From Hymenopellis radicata (lineage: Eukaryota; Basidiomycota; Agaricomycetes; Agaricales; Physalacriaceae): DNA of 64,000 bases. The notes under the pieces were generated by a model. That model ran no database searches and was not told the DNA's origin. It saw nothing but the letters and a program-made list of their open reading frames with translations. This document shows positions 35,134-54,413 of this stretch, piece after piece. The first letter of the stretch is position 1, and every line of letters begins with the position of its first letter. The stretch is from contig JADNRX010000053.1 in assembly GCA_015501595.1 (NCBI GenBank), positions 124,001 to 188,000 on the forward strand. Direction: 5' to 3'. The position numbers were made by a program, and so were the translations under genes.

Positions 35134-36351
35134 ATGGAAACCACAACCTCCCTAGTTCTTCATGGCGCGCGCGATTTGCGCCTGGAAACTCGTCCCCTCC
35201 CTCCCCCGCCCGCGCACCACGTGCAAATAGCCGTCCTCGCCACCGGCTTGTGCGGAAGCGACCTTCATTACTACGCCCACGCCCGTAATGGCGCATTCGC
35301 CCTCCAAGCACCCTTAGTCCTGGGTCACGAGTCTGCAGGCATTATAACTGCCGTCGGACCTGGCGTTGTTGACCTCCAACCAGGACAGCATGTCGCGATC
35401 GAAGCTGGAATACCTTGCGAGACCTGCGAATGGTGCACATCCAATCGTTATAACCTCTGCGCAGGCATGCGATTCCGAAGTAGCGCCAAAACATTCCCCC
35501 ATCTAGACGGCACGATGCAGAGCAAGATCAACCACCCCGCCAAACACGTCTACGCTTTACCGGACGGCGTAACGTGCGAGAAGGGTGCTCTAGCGGAGCC
35601 GCTGTCCGTATTACTTCATGCCTCGAGGCGAGCTGGTCTCGGGACGAGGCCCAACCAGAGAATCCTGATTTTCGGAGCGGGTGCGATTGGGCTGCTCGCG
35701 GCGTCATTGGCTCTCGCCCGAGGTGTCGCCCTCTCCAGTATAACCATGGTTGATATCAACCAGGAGCGACTGTCATTCGCCAAGGACCGTGGTCTTGTGG
35801 GATCAATATTCTGTCTCCCGCCACCCGTTCCGGCGAAAGGCGTGGAAGCCCTTGACCGGACTCGCGTTCAGGCTGAGGAGTTTGGTCACGAGAACGACAT
35901 CGTCTTCGAGTGTACTGGGGCTGAGGCCTGTATCCAAATGGCCGTCTATGTTCGTTCCTCCTTCATCGGCTTATTCCCTATTGACCTTACCCTCTTTGTA
36001 GAGCGCAAAGACTGGAGGAAAGGTCTTGCTGATAGGAATGGGGTCTCAGAATGTCCTCATCCCCATCAGCAACGCTGCCACGCGTGAAGTTGACATCCTC
36101 GGTAGTTTTCGATATGCCGACACGTACAAGGAGGCTTTGCAGCTACTCGCCGGCAGTGAGTATCTTCATCCAGGGACTTGTGACCTCCAAACTGATGACC
36201 ACGAAAAGGTACACTTTCGTCAATAACCGAAGTCATTACGCATCGTGTGCCACTGACGACTGAATCGGTTAAGCGGGCTTTCGAATCCATGGTGAAGGGC
36301 AAGGACGAGAACGGAAAGCTCGTCATTAAGGTTATTGTTGGCACTGAATAA
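35134..36351 (+). CDS. sorbitol/xylitol dehydrogenase-like zinc MDR
   Basis: Medium-chain dehydrogenase that oxidises polyols such as sorbitol or xylitol with NAD+. Start METTTSLVLHGARDLRLETR. The catalytic zinc ligands are C in GLCGSDLHYY and H-E in LGHESAG. The structural zinc lobe CETCEWCTSNRYNLC has four Cys. FPHLDGTMQ and LAEPLSVLLHA follow, with the Rossmann motif FGAGAIGLL and an acidic VDINQERL that favours NAD+ over NADP+. Two introns (GTTCGT...TTGTAG, about 35949-36000; GTGAGT...AAAAG, about 36153-36208) lead to VLLIGMGSQNVLIPISNAAT and THRVPLTTESVKRAFESMVK. Stop TAA at 36349-36351. Length and domain order are normal for the family. It is probably cytosolic, in pentose/polyol catabolism. 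Confidence 0.88.
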
Positions 36352-37249
36352 TGAATGTCATGTCATGTGGATTGGAACATTGTGCGCGGGGTCAGCCAGC
36401 AGTCGGGAGATTTAGCACATTCTGTAGATTGTCCGTAGAAGAATCAGCTTCATGCCTCCATTCAACGCGGCCGGTTCCCCACCTTTCTATTTCCGAAGAA
36501 TAGGATATGGAAATCCAAAGCCAGTACGCGACGACGAGACGTCCTGGAGGCAGCACCCAGACTAAAGAGGGAAGAGGCTCGTGTTTGTGTGAGTCTCGGG
36601 ACCATTCGGCCAAGAACTTGAGGCCTTGGACGAGGTAACTTGATAGGAAGCGTCACAGCTTCTTTGCGCAGGTTAATAACGAAGGTAGGCCGTGTCCACA
36701 GTCGGTCTCTGACCTTGAAAAAAGACATGGTTAAAGTTCAAGTTTGCGTGGTTTTGAGTGGCACTGACATAGGTGAGATTCGACTGCTCATCGAAAATTG
36801 ATTTGGGGCCAAGTCGTCCAATCGCGATTGAGAGAGTTTGATCCTTTCCCCGTATGTTTGAACTTCTAGCCGGAGTTAGGGACCTTCAGATAGGCAGCCA
36901 TTGAGAAGAAGGCGAATTAAAGATGGCTGTTTGTTGCAGAAATTAGAATGCCGCTCCTCGCAAACTGCCGCAATCAATTGATCTCCGCCACAAAGTGCCG
37001 GGCCGCGCCGAGGTAATCTCCTCTGTTTAATGCTTTGACCATCATGCGTGGCTTTCGTGATCTGCCATTGTTCGTCTCACGTGGACGCGCTCAGGTCCAT
37101 AAAAGCATCGAGCGTCTTTGTTTCACTACCACCACCACCAATCACAGTTTCGCTTGTTAATGTGAGTAAAGACCACAACTTGACTCGGGCATCTCTCTGA
37201 CCGTTCTAGTACACAGCACGGACTTCGCTTACTTGCATTCAGCGATAAC
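36352..37249. other. intergenic region upstream of the F-box gene
   Basis: No supported coding frame. CATAAAAG at about 37099 is TATA-like, and a possible 5'-UTR intron begins at GTGAGT near 37162. Confidence 0.4.
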
Positions 37250-38688
37250 ATGTCTACGAGTCCGGCTGGGAACACAGATCCCACCCTCATAACGCAGGAG
37301 TCACCTGTTGCAGAATGTGTGGTCGAATGGGACACCTTCCCGACTCCACAGACGTTAGCGCGTCATCTTCCCCTGGAGATGCTGCAAGAGATTTTCGTGT
37401 GGGTTCTCTCAGACGACGTCCTAGACGTCTTTAACACGCAGAACAGTCCACGAGTTGTTGGACGCGTTTGTCGTAGTTGGCGAACTGCTTCAAGTCGTTG
37501 CGCCAGACTGTGGGCGCGAACATTGCTGGTTAACTTGGGCAAAGCTAGGCTCTGCCGCAATCCGACCGAGATGTTACGTGATGTCCTCGGCCGTACGGGA
37601 GCGTTGGATTTTGGAATAATCCTACAGGATCCAATTCCTGGAGATGATTCGCGCCCTTTCAGGCAGTTGGTGGCACTCTTGGCAGAGAGATCTCTGCAAT
37701 GGGATACCTTGATGCTGAATCGAGTCTCTCCGGATGTGCTTCGTGCTGTTTTACCAGAAGCTTCTGGGTGTCTTCCTCGACTACGACGACTCGACTTTCG
37801 CCTTTGCTCTGTGTCGGGTCTCTCCTTTGAAGATTGTCCTTTGCTCAGACACGTGTCTTTCGAGTGTATTGAACCGTCAGGTGTCGCGTTACCGTACTCC
37901 CAGCTCACTTCCTTCTCCTCTTATAACACCTACGCCGCCGTGGATTCCCCTATACGCGCCCTTGACATTCTTAAAGTATCTCCAAATCTGGTAGTCTTTG
38001 AGACAGACCCGGATCAATCCTATTACGTTGGGTCACCCATTCCCAGCAGCTTCATCCATGAAAACCTAACCAACCTGATCACTTGCGATATGGGGTTACT
38101 CCAGTGTCTCACACTGCCAAACCTCGAAAGCCTCGCAGTAATGTCGACCTGTCACAAGCCATTTCCGAGCAGACTACTCAACGCTCTTCCGGCGATCTTG
38201 CATCTTCTAGAGCGGTCTAACTGTCAGCTCTCGAGTTTACTCTTGCATGACTGTCAGTTGATGCCTCAAATGATCAAGCGCGTGTTCACTCTGGTTCCGG
38301 GCCTCTCGGAACTGATAATTAACTTTTCGACCTCGGTGGACAACATGACCTTCATGGGCATGGCCGCAATCAGTGCAAGGATGTATGCGGACGATCTCTT
38401 ACCGCTGTTGGAGCGTTTCGTGTACAGCGATAGCACTCTCATGACGGGAGCTTTGTTATTTTTCAACGACGATTTCATGGCCATGCTGTTGAAACGGAGT
38501 CGCAGCGATCAATACGGACTGCGCTCGATCCATATCAGCCTTCTCGCGTCGGATCTCGCGGTAGCGGTCGAAAGGATGGAAGGACGATTACACTCGCAAA
38601 TTTGGAAGACCTCACGGAAATGAGGGCCTGTGGGCTGGATATAGACATCACCTTCACCAATTCGGATGGCCTGAGCTACAGGTTGTGA
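37250..38688 (+). CDS. F-box protein with degenerate leucine-rich region
   Basis: Single long exon. The F-box lies at about residues 38-85 (LPLEMLQEIFVWVLSDDVLD...VGRVCRSWRTASSRCARLWA), which would bind Skp1 in an SCF ubiquitin ligase. The remainder has irregular leucine-rich segments (RLRRLDFRLCSVSGL, LPNLESLAVMSTC, CQLSSLLLHDCQLMP) that usually recognise the substrate; such genes are greatly expanded in Agaricomycetes. The frame stops at 38623, but a one-base shift near 38590 opens LANLEDLTEMRACGLDIDIT to TGA at 38686-38688, which looks like the true C-terminus. Substrate unknown. Confidence 0.82.
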
Positions 38689-38939
38689 AAACAGGCTTTG
38701 ATGGTATGGAGTCGCGTTAGATGTATTTCATAAATTCCTACTTAGATCTCGACGCGTAGCACGACGACGAATTGTTTCATTAAATAAAGTAGCGCGCTTT
38801 TCGGTCCCAGACGAGTCAGCGTGAATCTCTGTTGACTCTTCAGAGTCAGGGCCCAGTCGAGTTCGGACCGAAAAACCCGACTAAAAAGCTGCCGGTCCCA
38901 CAACTTGATTCCAATCCACCACCTCTTTGCTACCTGACC

Positions 38940-45581
<6,642 letters not shown>

Positions 45582-46447
45582 TTGAACATATTTGGTGCTG
45601 CATTTCTTTAAATCTCTTGTATAACATATAGACAGTTTGTAGACGTATGGTGTTACGGACCAGTGGTACCACGATGATTCATCAAGTTGATGCTCGACAT
45701 GCTATTGGACCGATCCGTGGCATGTGCGATGTGCCTATCCAATGTGCACCAAAGACCACTACCTGGACATGGTTACGGGACGTAGTTACAACTTCCACCG
45801 ACCAGTTCGACGTGTGTTGACTGCGACAATTTCCCGAGCGCGTCGTTCTGGAACGGCCTTTGGAGGGGACGTTCAACGTAACTGTTCACTTTGAATGCCT
45901 TTCGTTTTGTTGTGGTTGATACGCACCTCATCCTTCTCTCGTTCTCACTGAGAACAGCTTTGAGAGTCCCACACTGGAGAGGGCTCACATGGTGATCGTT
46001 TGATCTTCCGATGTGACCGAAAGAATCCTCTCACGCCGATATCCTGGTTCTGCGTCTGTAGGCCATTTCGCCATTGAAGATTTCATTGAAATCTTCGGAG
46101 TCAGTATACAGGGGGGAATGTAGAGAGACATGATATAAAGCGGCCGCCACCTCGGTACAGATATCGCCAATGCTTGTTGCTTTCGTCGTGAGTGTGCCCC
46201 ACCGCGGTTTTTCGTTGTTGACTTTTCTTTGAGGGGGCCCGTTTAGGCTGGGAATTTCTCCCTGCAAGTCGAATTTGATGCCTCCCTGGCAGGCCTTGGA
46301 AGGTAAATGGACGCATGATTGGCGGACTGGTTGCTTCGTGATCTCTAACTGGGACGTGTGTTCACAGGCGAAGCAGCAACTCCCCAGCCGCTGCGCTCTG
46401 GGATCTTAGATTTGCTTGCTACTGAAGCTCGGGTTTTGAGACGTGAC
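45582..46447. other. intergenic region
   Basis: No supported gene. Open frames at 45682-45988 and 46031-46316 (minus) lack motifs. Confidence 0.4.
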
Positions 46448-46487
46448 CATGGCGGTGGTAATCATGGATCGAACGATGATGAGCTGA

Positions 46488-47453
46488 GGCAGTGGCAGCG
46501 GGAAGTCGACCAACAACCCGTCCACGAGCGGCGATTTCTTTTGCAAGTTGTGCGTGCCGGATAACGACGCGCGCATTCTCTACGATGGGCTCTGGTCGCT
46601 GAATGGCGCCGGGACGTTCAACACGACGCACAGCACAGTGACGCCCGGCTCGCTGGTGTCTTTCAATTTTAACGGTAACTTCTCTCCCTCATGATCATGT
46701 ATCACAAGTGACCATCCACGTAGGAAGCGGCATCGTCGTATTCGGGACCGTCCCCTCGAGCGACAGCACCTCCAAGCCGCCCACCGCGTCCTTCACGCTC
46801 GACGCCAGCCCGCCGTTCATCACGACGCAGGCGTCGGCCGACCGGCCCGTGGCGAACCAGCCGCTCTTCGCGTCGCCCAAGCTCTCCGGGGACGAGCACC
46901 AGATCGTCATCAACATCACCAGCGTCGGCGCGCGCTCGCCGTTTACGCTCGACTACTTTTTGATATTCCCGAATCCGAACGGGAGCAGCACGGAGGCGAC
47001 CGTGTCGTTCTCCGAGCCGCCGTCAGCGACGACGCCGTGGCCGTCTGCGATCGCTGTGACAAACTCTGCGACAGCGACTGCGAAACCCCAGGCGGGGACG
47101 GAGAGTCTCCAGAACGCCGTGAAGATATTGTCGGTGCTGATGGGTGTATTGGTGTTCTCGTGATCTGCCTCGTCGTGTTTATCGTTTGGTACATCCGCAA
47201 GTCGCGCGTGCGTCGTGCACGGTCACGGCCGCGTTCGTTCCGGAGTCGTATCAGTCGCCAGGGTAAATGTTCTTCTTGACCTTGAAGATCGCAAGCTTAT
47301 ATTTAAGCAGGCACTGTTCTCACCTCACCCGAATCCATCATGCGCAATTTCACCTCCAGTATGGCCTGGTCGTCAGCTGGCTCAGCGGCGCCGCTTTCTC
47401 CTGCACTACCACCTGTTCCCGATAAGGAGGCGCGTTATCTTAGTGTATCCTAA
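46488..47453 (+). CDS. single-span membrane protein with Ser/Thr-rich ectodomain (start uncertain)
   Basis: The readable part begins GSGSGKSTNNPSTSGDFFCK, then LCVPDNDARILYDGLWSLNG, THSTVTPGSLVSFNFN, an intron (GTAACT...GTAG, about 46675-46724), GSGIVVFGTVPSSDSTSKPP, SGDEHQIVINITSVG, LDYFLIFPNPNG and a Ser/Thr/Ala-rich stalk. The membrane helix ILSVLMGVLVF/LVICLVVFIVWYIRK is split by a one-base frame break near 47158. An Arg-rich cytosolic segment, another intron (donor GTAAAT about 47263) and the last exon ending PPVPDKEARYLSVS at TAA 47451-47453 follow. This arrangement matches a large basidiomycete family of putative surface sensors. The same frame upstream has ATG 46449 but a TGA at 46485, so the N-terminus is unresolved. 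Confidence 0.68.
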
Positions 47454-47623
47454 AGACATTCCAAGTTGTACAACGAAATTGGACCTTGCACAGAGTGCTA
47501 TGTACACATACAACTTCTATATCTACAATTGTATTCCGGATGATTAAAAGAAGGAATAAATACGATAACTCTACTTAACAGCACTTTGAAACGACAGCGA
47601 ATGATGAGGTACGGTATACTGGC

Positions 47624-49789
47624 TTAAGGGGTCCACATCTTGCTTTGGATGAACTTGGAGAGCTCAGCGTCTTTCATGGTGCGAAGCTCCGGCGACCGAT
47701 CGACACCCTGGGAGTGCATGAGCGATGAGCATCATTAAAGGAGGGTATTGGACTTACAGCCTTCTGTGCAGCGCGGATGACGTCCTTAGCGATATGAGTA
47801 CTGATTTCACGAACTAGAGCGAGGTCAGCCAACGGTGCATAATCAGAATCCACGAGGACATACTTCGTTCAATGCGGGGGTATAAGAGGCCCATGTCCCG
47901 TTCCTCATAGGTGAGGGAATCGGCAAGACCAAGAGACGATGCTTCCACCATAGAGTCCGTTACACTGGACACACGAGCAAGAATACATCCAAGACCGAGA
48001 CCTGGGAAGGGGTTAGATGTGGATGCACCATTACGAAGTGGTGCAACTAACCGGGGAAGATATACATGTTGTTGCCTTGTCCGGGGTACAGCATCTTATT
48101 TTTGTACTCCACGGGGTCGAAAGGCGAGCCAGAGGCAAAGAGTACATTGCCATTGGTGTTCTCGACAGCAACCGGGAACGTGCACTCGGAGAGGCGGACC
48201 GGGTTGGACAGAGGGAAGATGATGGGACGCGGGTTGAGAGCAGCCATGGCCTGTATCACGCTCGCGTTGAAGGCATCCTGCCGAAAAATGTCAGAATCAC
48301 AATAATGATAGATCAATGATGAACATGCTTACAGAGATAGTCGACAGACCCAACAATGCCGTGGGCTTGACATAGTCAATGATCTCGAGAAGGTCAGTCA
48401 TCGGCGGTCCTTCGTAGTCGCGTCGGGAGAAATCTGCATATATGCGTCTCACAACAGTCGGATAAACGCATATAGGCTACTCACACTTCTTGTGTTCCGC
48501 CAATTTGCCTCGGGCATTGAAGACGAGACCTTGAGAGTCGACGAGCCAAATGTGTTCGCGAGCTTCGTCCACCGACAATCCCTGCAAGGTGAAGAAGCTC
48601 ATGAGTTGCATGCCTACACCGACACCGGCAGAGCCAGCTCCAAAGAATAGAATGCGATGGCTGCTCAGAGGGCGTCCAGAGACGGCCGAGCTGATTTTGG
48701 CAGCATTCAGGAAACCGCTGAGGACGACCGCGCCAGTGCCCTGAATATCGTCATTGAAGACAGCATATTTGTTCCGGTAACGCTCCAGGTACTTGAAGGC
48801 GTTGTCGGTGGAGAAATCCTATTGCTCGGTTGGTTTCGGGTGCGCGATGTTTCAAAAAGAACAGATCGTACCTCGAACTGGATCATCAGCTTGGGGAAGG
48901 TGACGGACATCTCGTGCATGAATTCGTCCATGAACGCGCACATCTCTTCGTCCGGGACGCGCTTTTGGCGGAGTCCGAGATAGAGCGGGTCATCGAGGTA
49001 CTTTTGGTTGTTCGTTCCAAGGTCGAGGCAGATGGGAATGGTGGATGATGGTCGAATACTTGTTGCGCGTCAGTCGGAAACGAGATAGTCGCAAGAGGGA
49101 AATCTCTCACCCGGCGCCAGCGATGTAAAGCGAAAGTTTGCCAACGGAGATAGGCATGCCATTAATTCCGAGATCGCCCAAACCGAGGATGCGGGAACCT
49201 TGGGGGGATGAGCGAGACCGCCACGCGGGGGGTTATAAAAATAAATGCGTACCATCCGTCACCACACTGATACGTGCGTCGCTGAGCTGCGTCCAGTTGC
49301 TGATGATGGACTTGATATTGCCCTTGTCCTTGATGGACACATACTAGCGCGCCAAATGGTCAGAATGACGCGACATCAAGGCGACGAAACGCGTACCAGA
49401 CCCTCCGGGCGACGGTAGATGTGCGAGTACTGCAGACAGGCATCCCCAACGGTTGGGGTGTAGATGATCGGCGTGAATTCAGACATATTCGAGAGGCAGA
49501 GTCGGTAGAACATGGCAGGGTCTTGCTCCTTGAGCATGGAGAGATAGATATATTTCTCGATGCCCTTGTCCTTTGACCTGAGCTGTGCGAGGCAGCGGAC
49601 GGCATGGACGGTCTCCTCGAGAGCTGGCGGTGTCAACCCACGCTTAGGCTTGGGTGGGGCTAGTAACACAGAGCGGGGATGCATCAGTAAGGGCTTGGTA
49701 GCAGTGGGGAAGAGAGTCCGCATACGCTGAGCGGCCATTTTCAGTTTTTGCACGCCCTCCGAAAAGTATGGGGTAAGTATGACGGTCAT
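47624..49789 (-). CDS. NAD(P)-dependent malic enzyme
   Basis: Oxidative decarboxylation of malate to pyruvate with NAD+ or NADP+. Start [20 protein letters not shown] at 49789, chosen because a TATATAAG box lies 60 bp upstream; longer in-frame starts exist to 49912. Family signatures in order: [114 protein letters not shown] and [11 protein letters not shown], ending FIQSKMWTP. Catalytic Tyr (IYTPTVG), Lys (SVGK) and metal-binding Asp/Glu sites are all present. The N-terminus is basic and could target mitochondria. About ten short introns; no frame break seen. Confidence 0.93.
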
Positions 49790-49847
49790 GGTGGGATGGT
49801 AGATGGTGGTAAGAGGATGAAAGGCGCGTTGGAAAGAGCAAAAGGAC

Positions 49848-49855
49848 CTTATATA
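49848..49855 (-). promoter_or_regulatory. TATA box of the malic enzyme gene
   Basis: TATATAAG on the minus strand, about 60 bp upstream of the chosen ATG. Confidence 0.5.
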
Positions 49856-49912
49856 TGGACCGAGGAGTGTTCCGGATTCAATGACTCGATCAGTAGAGCA
49901 GGCCCAGCTCAC

Positions 49913-50731
49913 TTTTGGGGAACGGTTCGCGCCCCTTGTTACGAATCATTCCAACCTGGGCCTGGTTCAACCTTAAAACGCTCTCGCTCACACAACTCTT
50001 CCGCGTACAGTCCGCGTACTTGTCTTTCTTTTCTGCGCGGAACAACTGACCGCCAAGTGACCTCCTACTGACACAGCCGCGTGCGGCACATGAGCACGCT
50101 GCAGGCGGATCGGCCGCCCGCAGCATACGCTATAAATTGTCGGAACGTTCCAGGACGCTCTGGTTGGTCGGCCTATTGGTGTGGCGCCCATCGGGTGAAA
50201 CCGGGTGTCACCGGACTCATGTCACCGTTCGAGCCGAGTCGAGCGCCACACATGATGGCCTTGCGTGCTCACACGAGCATTAATTCAACCAGGTTATATA
50301 AGTCGGGTAGCCTGAGTATGCGGGTCGATACCGAACCAGAATAGAATTACCCCAAGGTCCCATGTTCTGGGGAAATTTTATATCGCTCGCAAATCGTTCG
50401 AGGGCCAGATGATTGGCTAGGACTCAAGCGCGTCTAGAGCTGCTGATCCCCAAAGCCTCTAGTCGAGTCGGGCGGTCGGTATTCTTGGTTCACCGACCCA
50501 AATTTCATTCATAGCCCATACCATTCACAGCGTCATTCCTCCCAAGCTCGGTGTTGTGTTGAGCCCCACCTACAATCCCAGTTTCCGGGATTCCCATCGC
50601 GAAGAACAACAGTCAGCTCATCGAGATCGTGACAAAGCGCTGTCAGCGCGCACTTCGATGTACGTGTCGTATCCTACGGCTCTAGATAGACGATCAATGA
50701 TAAACGTCCTTCCAAGGCAACTGGGGCTACA
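49913..50731. other. intergenic region upstream of malic enzyme
   Basis: No supported gene. A TATATAAG element at 50295-50302 (plus strand) may belong to a rightward transcript toward the small tentative gene at 50732. Confidence 0.4.
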
Positions 50732-51063
50732 ATGCCAGAAGCAACTCCATCGGCTTTCGACTTGAATGGAGATGACCTCGTTCTACACCAAGCGATCAGC
50801 CTATCGTCCATCGAGAACATACCATTCAATCCAGTATCTAAATCACTGCGAAAGCGAGCTCAACGCATCTCCACTTCTCGTTGGCGGTGACAAACGTACT
50901 CATCATCATCATCACAATCTTCATTTGCGGACGCGAGCGAAGCACGCCCCGGACCCCGCCCCCACACCGGCCACCTTTGGAGCTACAGGAAAAGATCGAC
51001 GTTCGAAGCATTCCTACAAATCCCGAAGCGAGTAGCTCCGAACGAAATATTAGGCGCATCTGA
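50732..51063 (+). CDS. tentative small membrane-anchored protein
   Basis: From ATG 50732 the frame reads MPEATPSAFDLNGDDLVLHQ and SLSSIENIPFNPVSKSLRKR, and stops at 50887. A one-base shift near 50878 continues as LLVAVTNVLIIIITIFICGR, then PPHRPPLELQEKIDVRSIPT to a stop at 51061. Joined, this would be a short protein with one membrane helix. The shift type agrees with indels elsewhere in the window, but no family is recognised and the evidence is thin. Confidence 0.3.
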
Positions 51064-51691
51064 TCCACGAAGCTTTCCGGAGCACTGAGCAGCAAATGAC
51101 CACTGTCGGATGAGGTTGTGGGTGTGCGGAGGCGCACGCGGGGTACACTATGGTCAGGCAGGCAGGCAAAGTTGAGTACAGGCACGATAATGAAGCGAGC
51201 TTTGACAGTATATATGTGGCGCCACAGGATAAGAGTAAGGATGCAATGTCATCCCGGTTAAATGCCAATTGAGCCGATAGTATACACCGATGAAAGTAAG
51301 CTGCTAGTAACAAAGCAATTGAATTTGCGACACGCGTCGAGAGCCGTTACTAAAGCAGCTGACAACTGAGATACCTCTCCTTCGTATGGGCAGGATTTTT
51401 GCGCGAGACAAAGGACCCGTATAGACGAAACACGGACATTGTAGAGCCAAAAAGTGCTTGAAGAGTCAAGCTAGTCAAGAAGACCAACGAGTCGAAGGAG
51501 CGATTGCCTTTTTCGGCACTTCTCATAAAAGCGTTCTCACCTATCACGTCAGCCACCAGTGGTCGTGGAGTGGTTTCACATCCTCAGAGTCAGTGCCGCT
51601 TGAACGCGTTACTGCAGTCTATAAATGCCCCGCGGGTGGTTTCAACATGCATTTCTTTCACCCAACACTCTAAAGACTCCACAATCCAACG
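51064..51691. other. upstream region of the SDR gene
   Basis: No supported gene. TATAAAT at 51620-51626 lies about 70 bp before the ATG at 51692 and is a good TATA candidate. Confidence 0.45.
51620..51626 (+). promoter_or_regulatory. TATA box of the SDR gene
   Basis: TATAAAT in ctgcagtctataaatgcc, about 70 bp upstream of the start codon. Confidence 0.5.
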
Positions 51692-52992
51692 ATGGCCAAG
51701 AAATCCATGTTCGGGTGGGTCAAGGACCAGTACACCAAGAGACCTGCGGTCGTCAAGGTTGATTTGTCTGGGAAGACCGTCATCGTCGTCGGCGCGAATA
51801 CTGGGATCGGCTACGAGGCGGCGAAGCAATTTGCGTCGATGCACCCCGGCAGACTTATTATGGCTTGTCGGAGCAAGGAGAGAGGACAGGCGGCTGTTGA
51901 AAGTAATTAGTCTTTTCTATATAACTGTGTGTTTCTAAAATTTGACTTTCTGTAGGACACGCGGCACAGACTGGCTGCGAAGCTGAATTATGGCTCGTGG
52001 ATCTTGCCTCGTTCGCCTCCGTGTCGTCCTTTGCGGACAAGTTCGATAAGGACGGAGGGAGGCTCGATATACTTGTTATGAACGCTGGCCTTATAATGCC
52101 TACGTACTCGGCCACTGTCGACGGGTGGGAAAGTTGGTGTGCATCATCTCTCCTTGCTACATGATTGCAATCGTTAACGATGAGTACCGACTCATAGTCT
52201 GCAGGTCAACAATATAGCATCTCCTCTGCTTTCCCTGCGTCTCCTTCCACACATGGTAAGGACCGCAGCGACGTTTTCCACTACGCCACGCTTGGTCACA
52301 GTAGCTAGCGAGGTCCATTACTGGGCTGTGATCGGGAAGGAACTCATTGAAGCCCAGGCCCTGCTCGCGACGCTGTCTGATGAGACCTATTGTACGCCAA
52401 GGTATGTACTCAGTCCTAAACGTCCCTATATCTAGCTAACACGCCAATAGTCGTTTACGTGGACGATACTACATCTGTAAATGTAGGTTCAACCGCTACT
52501 TTCGCCGTTCCACTAGCTAAACTTGCTTCTCTGCAGTACTCAACATCCTCTTCACCCGCGCCCTCCAAGACCGCCTCTCACAAGCATCCTCCCCTGTTAC
52601 CGCCGTCTCCGTAAACCCCTCGTTCTGCGCCTCCGAGCTCACTCGGAACGTCATAGGGGAAAGCCGAGTCTTGGGCGTCTTGGTGTACATCATGGGCAAG
52701 GCACTCGCGCGCACGGCTGAAGAGGGGAGCCGGGAGCTGGTCTACGCCGCTGTGGGTGGACGAGCGCGCGAAGAGCAGATGCGGGGGGCGTTTCTCTCGT
52801 TGTCGGATATTACGGAGCCTAGCGATTTCGTGATCAGCAAGGAGGGAAAGGTGATGCAGGATGGTTATTGGGTGCGTTTGGGTTTGACGTTTTGCGATGA
52901 TGTTGACCGATGTTGTTCAGGACGAGCTGATTGGGATTTTGTCAAAGGCTGATCCTAAGATTTCTGGGATAGTGAAGCAGATCCTCTCGTAG
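51692..52992 (+). CDS. short-chain dehydrogenase/reductase
   Basis: Classical SDR of the retinol-dehydrogenase/WW-oxidoreductase type. Start MAKKSMFGWVKDQYTKRPAV. The cofactor motif VVGANTGIGYEAAKQF comes near residue 32, ACRSKERG follows the second strand (an Arg that favours NADP(H)), then LVDLASFASVSSF and LVMNAGL (NAG motif). The catalytic Y-x3-K is encoded as YYICK across the last-but-one intron (TGTAAAT/GTAGGT...CTGCAG/TACTC), giving YYICKLLNILFTRAL. VTAVSVNPSFCASELTRN and the tail KIVKQILS-like ISGIVKQILS follow, with stop TAG at 52990-52992. The frame is continuous across about five introns, so it appears intact. It is followed by a decayed relative. Substrate unknown. Confidence 0.87.
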
Positions 52993-53339
52993 ATACGGCA
53001 GTGGCCTTCTTTCGGTGCGGTTTTCAATATACATATTGTACAACAGACCTTACGATGATTTGCTTTCCATTTCGACAGCTGGTGCGCTGTCTTGTATGCT
53101 TCATAGACCCAGACTATGAACAGCCGACGATTCGGATATGATCAACCGAGCTCAGCAGGTGGTCTGCCAGATTATTTATTCATCGCGGCGAACTGGACGT
53201 AATCCTTTCTCTGCGGCCAATAGTCGACTGTGTCTCTCGATTTCCGGATTCTGCGATGACCATAATGCATCTCTGTTCGAATTTCTTAGTCACTGACGCG
53301 TCGGGCTCTTTATCCTCGGTTCCTTCTTCACATAGCCAG

Positions 53340-54413
53340 CGAAGCTATCTCGTTTTCCTTCGGGACCAGTGGACCCCGATGCTGGCTGTGGTTGAGATAG
53401 AAAAACCATCGTCGTTGTCGGCGATAATACCGCCGGGATCGGATACTCACTGCCAACTACATAATGTTGTGGGTGAGCGTTACACGCTATTGTATGTTGA
53501 GCAGAGTCTCGAGAGGCAGTACAGCCGTGGCGTAGACGTTCAAGTTCTCTGGCGATTAAAGGCAGGCAACGTGCTAGAATTCTCGTAGGAAGATCAGGTA
53601 CTGTAAGGATTGTCATTTAGTATTCGTGGCTAAAATGATACCGCTTTCAGGCGATAGCTTAACACAGATGAGTCTACACATTGGCAGGCTCGTGGTAGAG
53701 GAGGAACAGAACCCAATAATACATAGGTTGGAACGAAGCCATCTATAGAATGAGATCTGGTGCGCGCGTCCTTTGAGTCTTCGTCAAGCCAGCTGACACC
53801 CGACATATATCTCCTTAGTACTAGGAAAGATCATCACTTTTCCGCTCGCGTCACAAAGCTGCTCATCGCTATCATGTATTCTCGGCCATCCCATCATCAT
53901 TTGCTTTGTGAAAGAGGTGCCAGTGCCGTCTGGACGCGCTGCAGCTCTCTCCCGGCTACTTATGGGTACATAACACCTCACGGTGGTCTAGATACGCACT
54001 TTCACGTCACCACATCTTGGTACCGCCCAGTACAACACCGTAAACGACAGTCGCGGAGTTGGCACTAGTTCACCGACTGATGTCTCTGTTCACTCGTGCT
54101 CTACAGGAGCGCATATCTATGGTGACCGTCAATCGTTGTTCCACAGGTTTCTGCTCATCAGAGCTACACCGCACTTGATGTCCGCCAGCACCCTGCATTC
54201 TATTGTTGAATATGTCATGGTAACTTTCCTGGCATTCACCAGTGAAGAGGGAAGTCGACAGATTGCGTACTCTGCGGTTGGTGGGCATAATGAGATGCGT
54301 GGCGCATTTGGTATGAAGTCGGCTGTAGCGGAGCCGAGGAATTTTGTCCTCAGTGCCGATGGTGAACATGTGCGGCGCATATATTGGGTGAGCAGTTTAG
54401 AGTCTGAGCTTTA
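53340..54413 (+). pseudogene. decayed second SDR copy
   Basis: Fragments collinear with the intact SDR: LRDQWTPMLAVVEIEK/TIVVVGDNTAGIGY (53365-53450, matching KDQYTKRPAVVKVDLSGKTVIVVGANTGIGY with a frameshift and an inserted residue), and AFTSEEGSRQIAYSAVGG with NEMRGAFGMKS then EPRNFVLSADGEH (about 54225-54375, matching ARTAEEGSRELVYAAVGG and the following part). The middle third, including the active-site Tyr-Lys, is not recognisable. The glycine motif is disrupted and the frame broken. A tandem-duplication relic. Confidence 0.7.
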
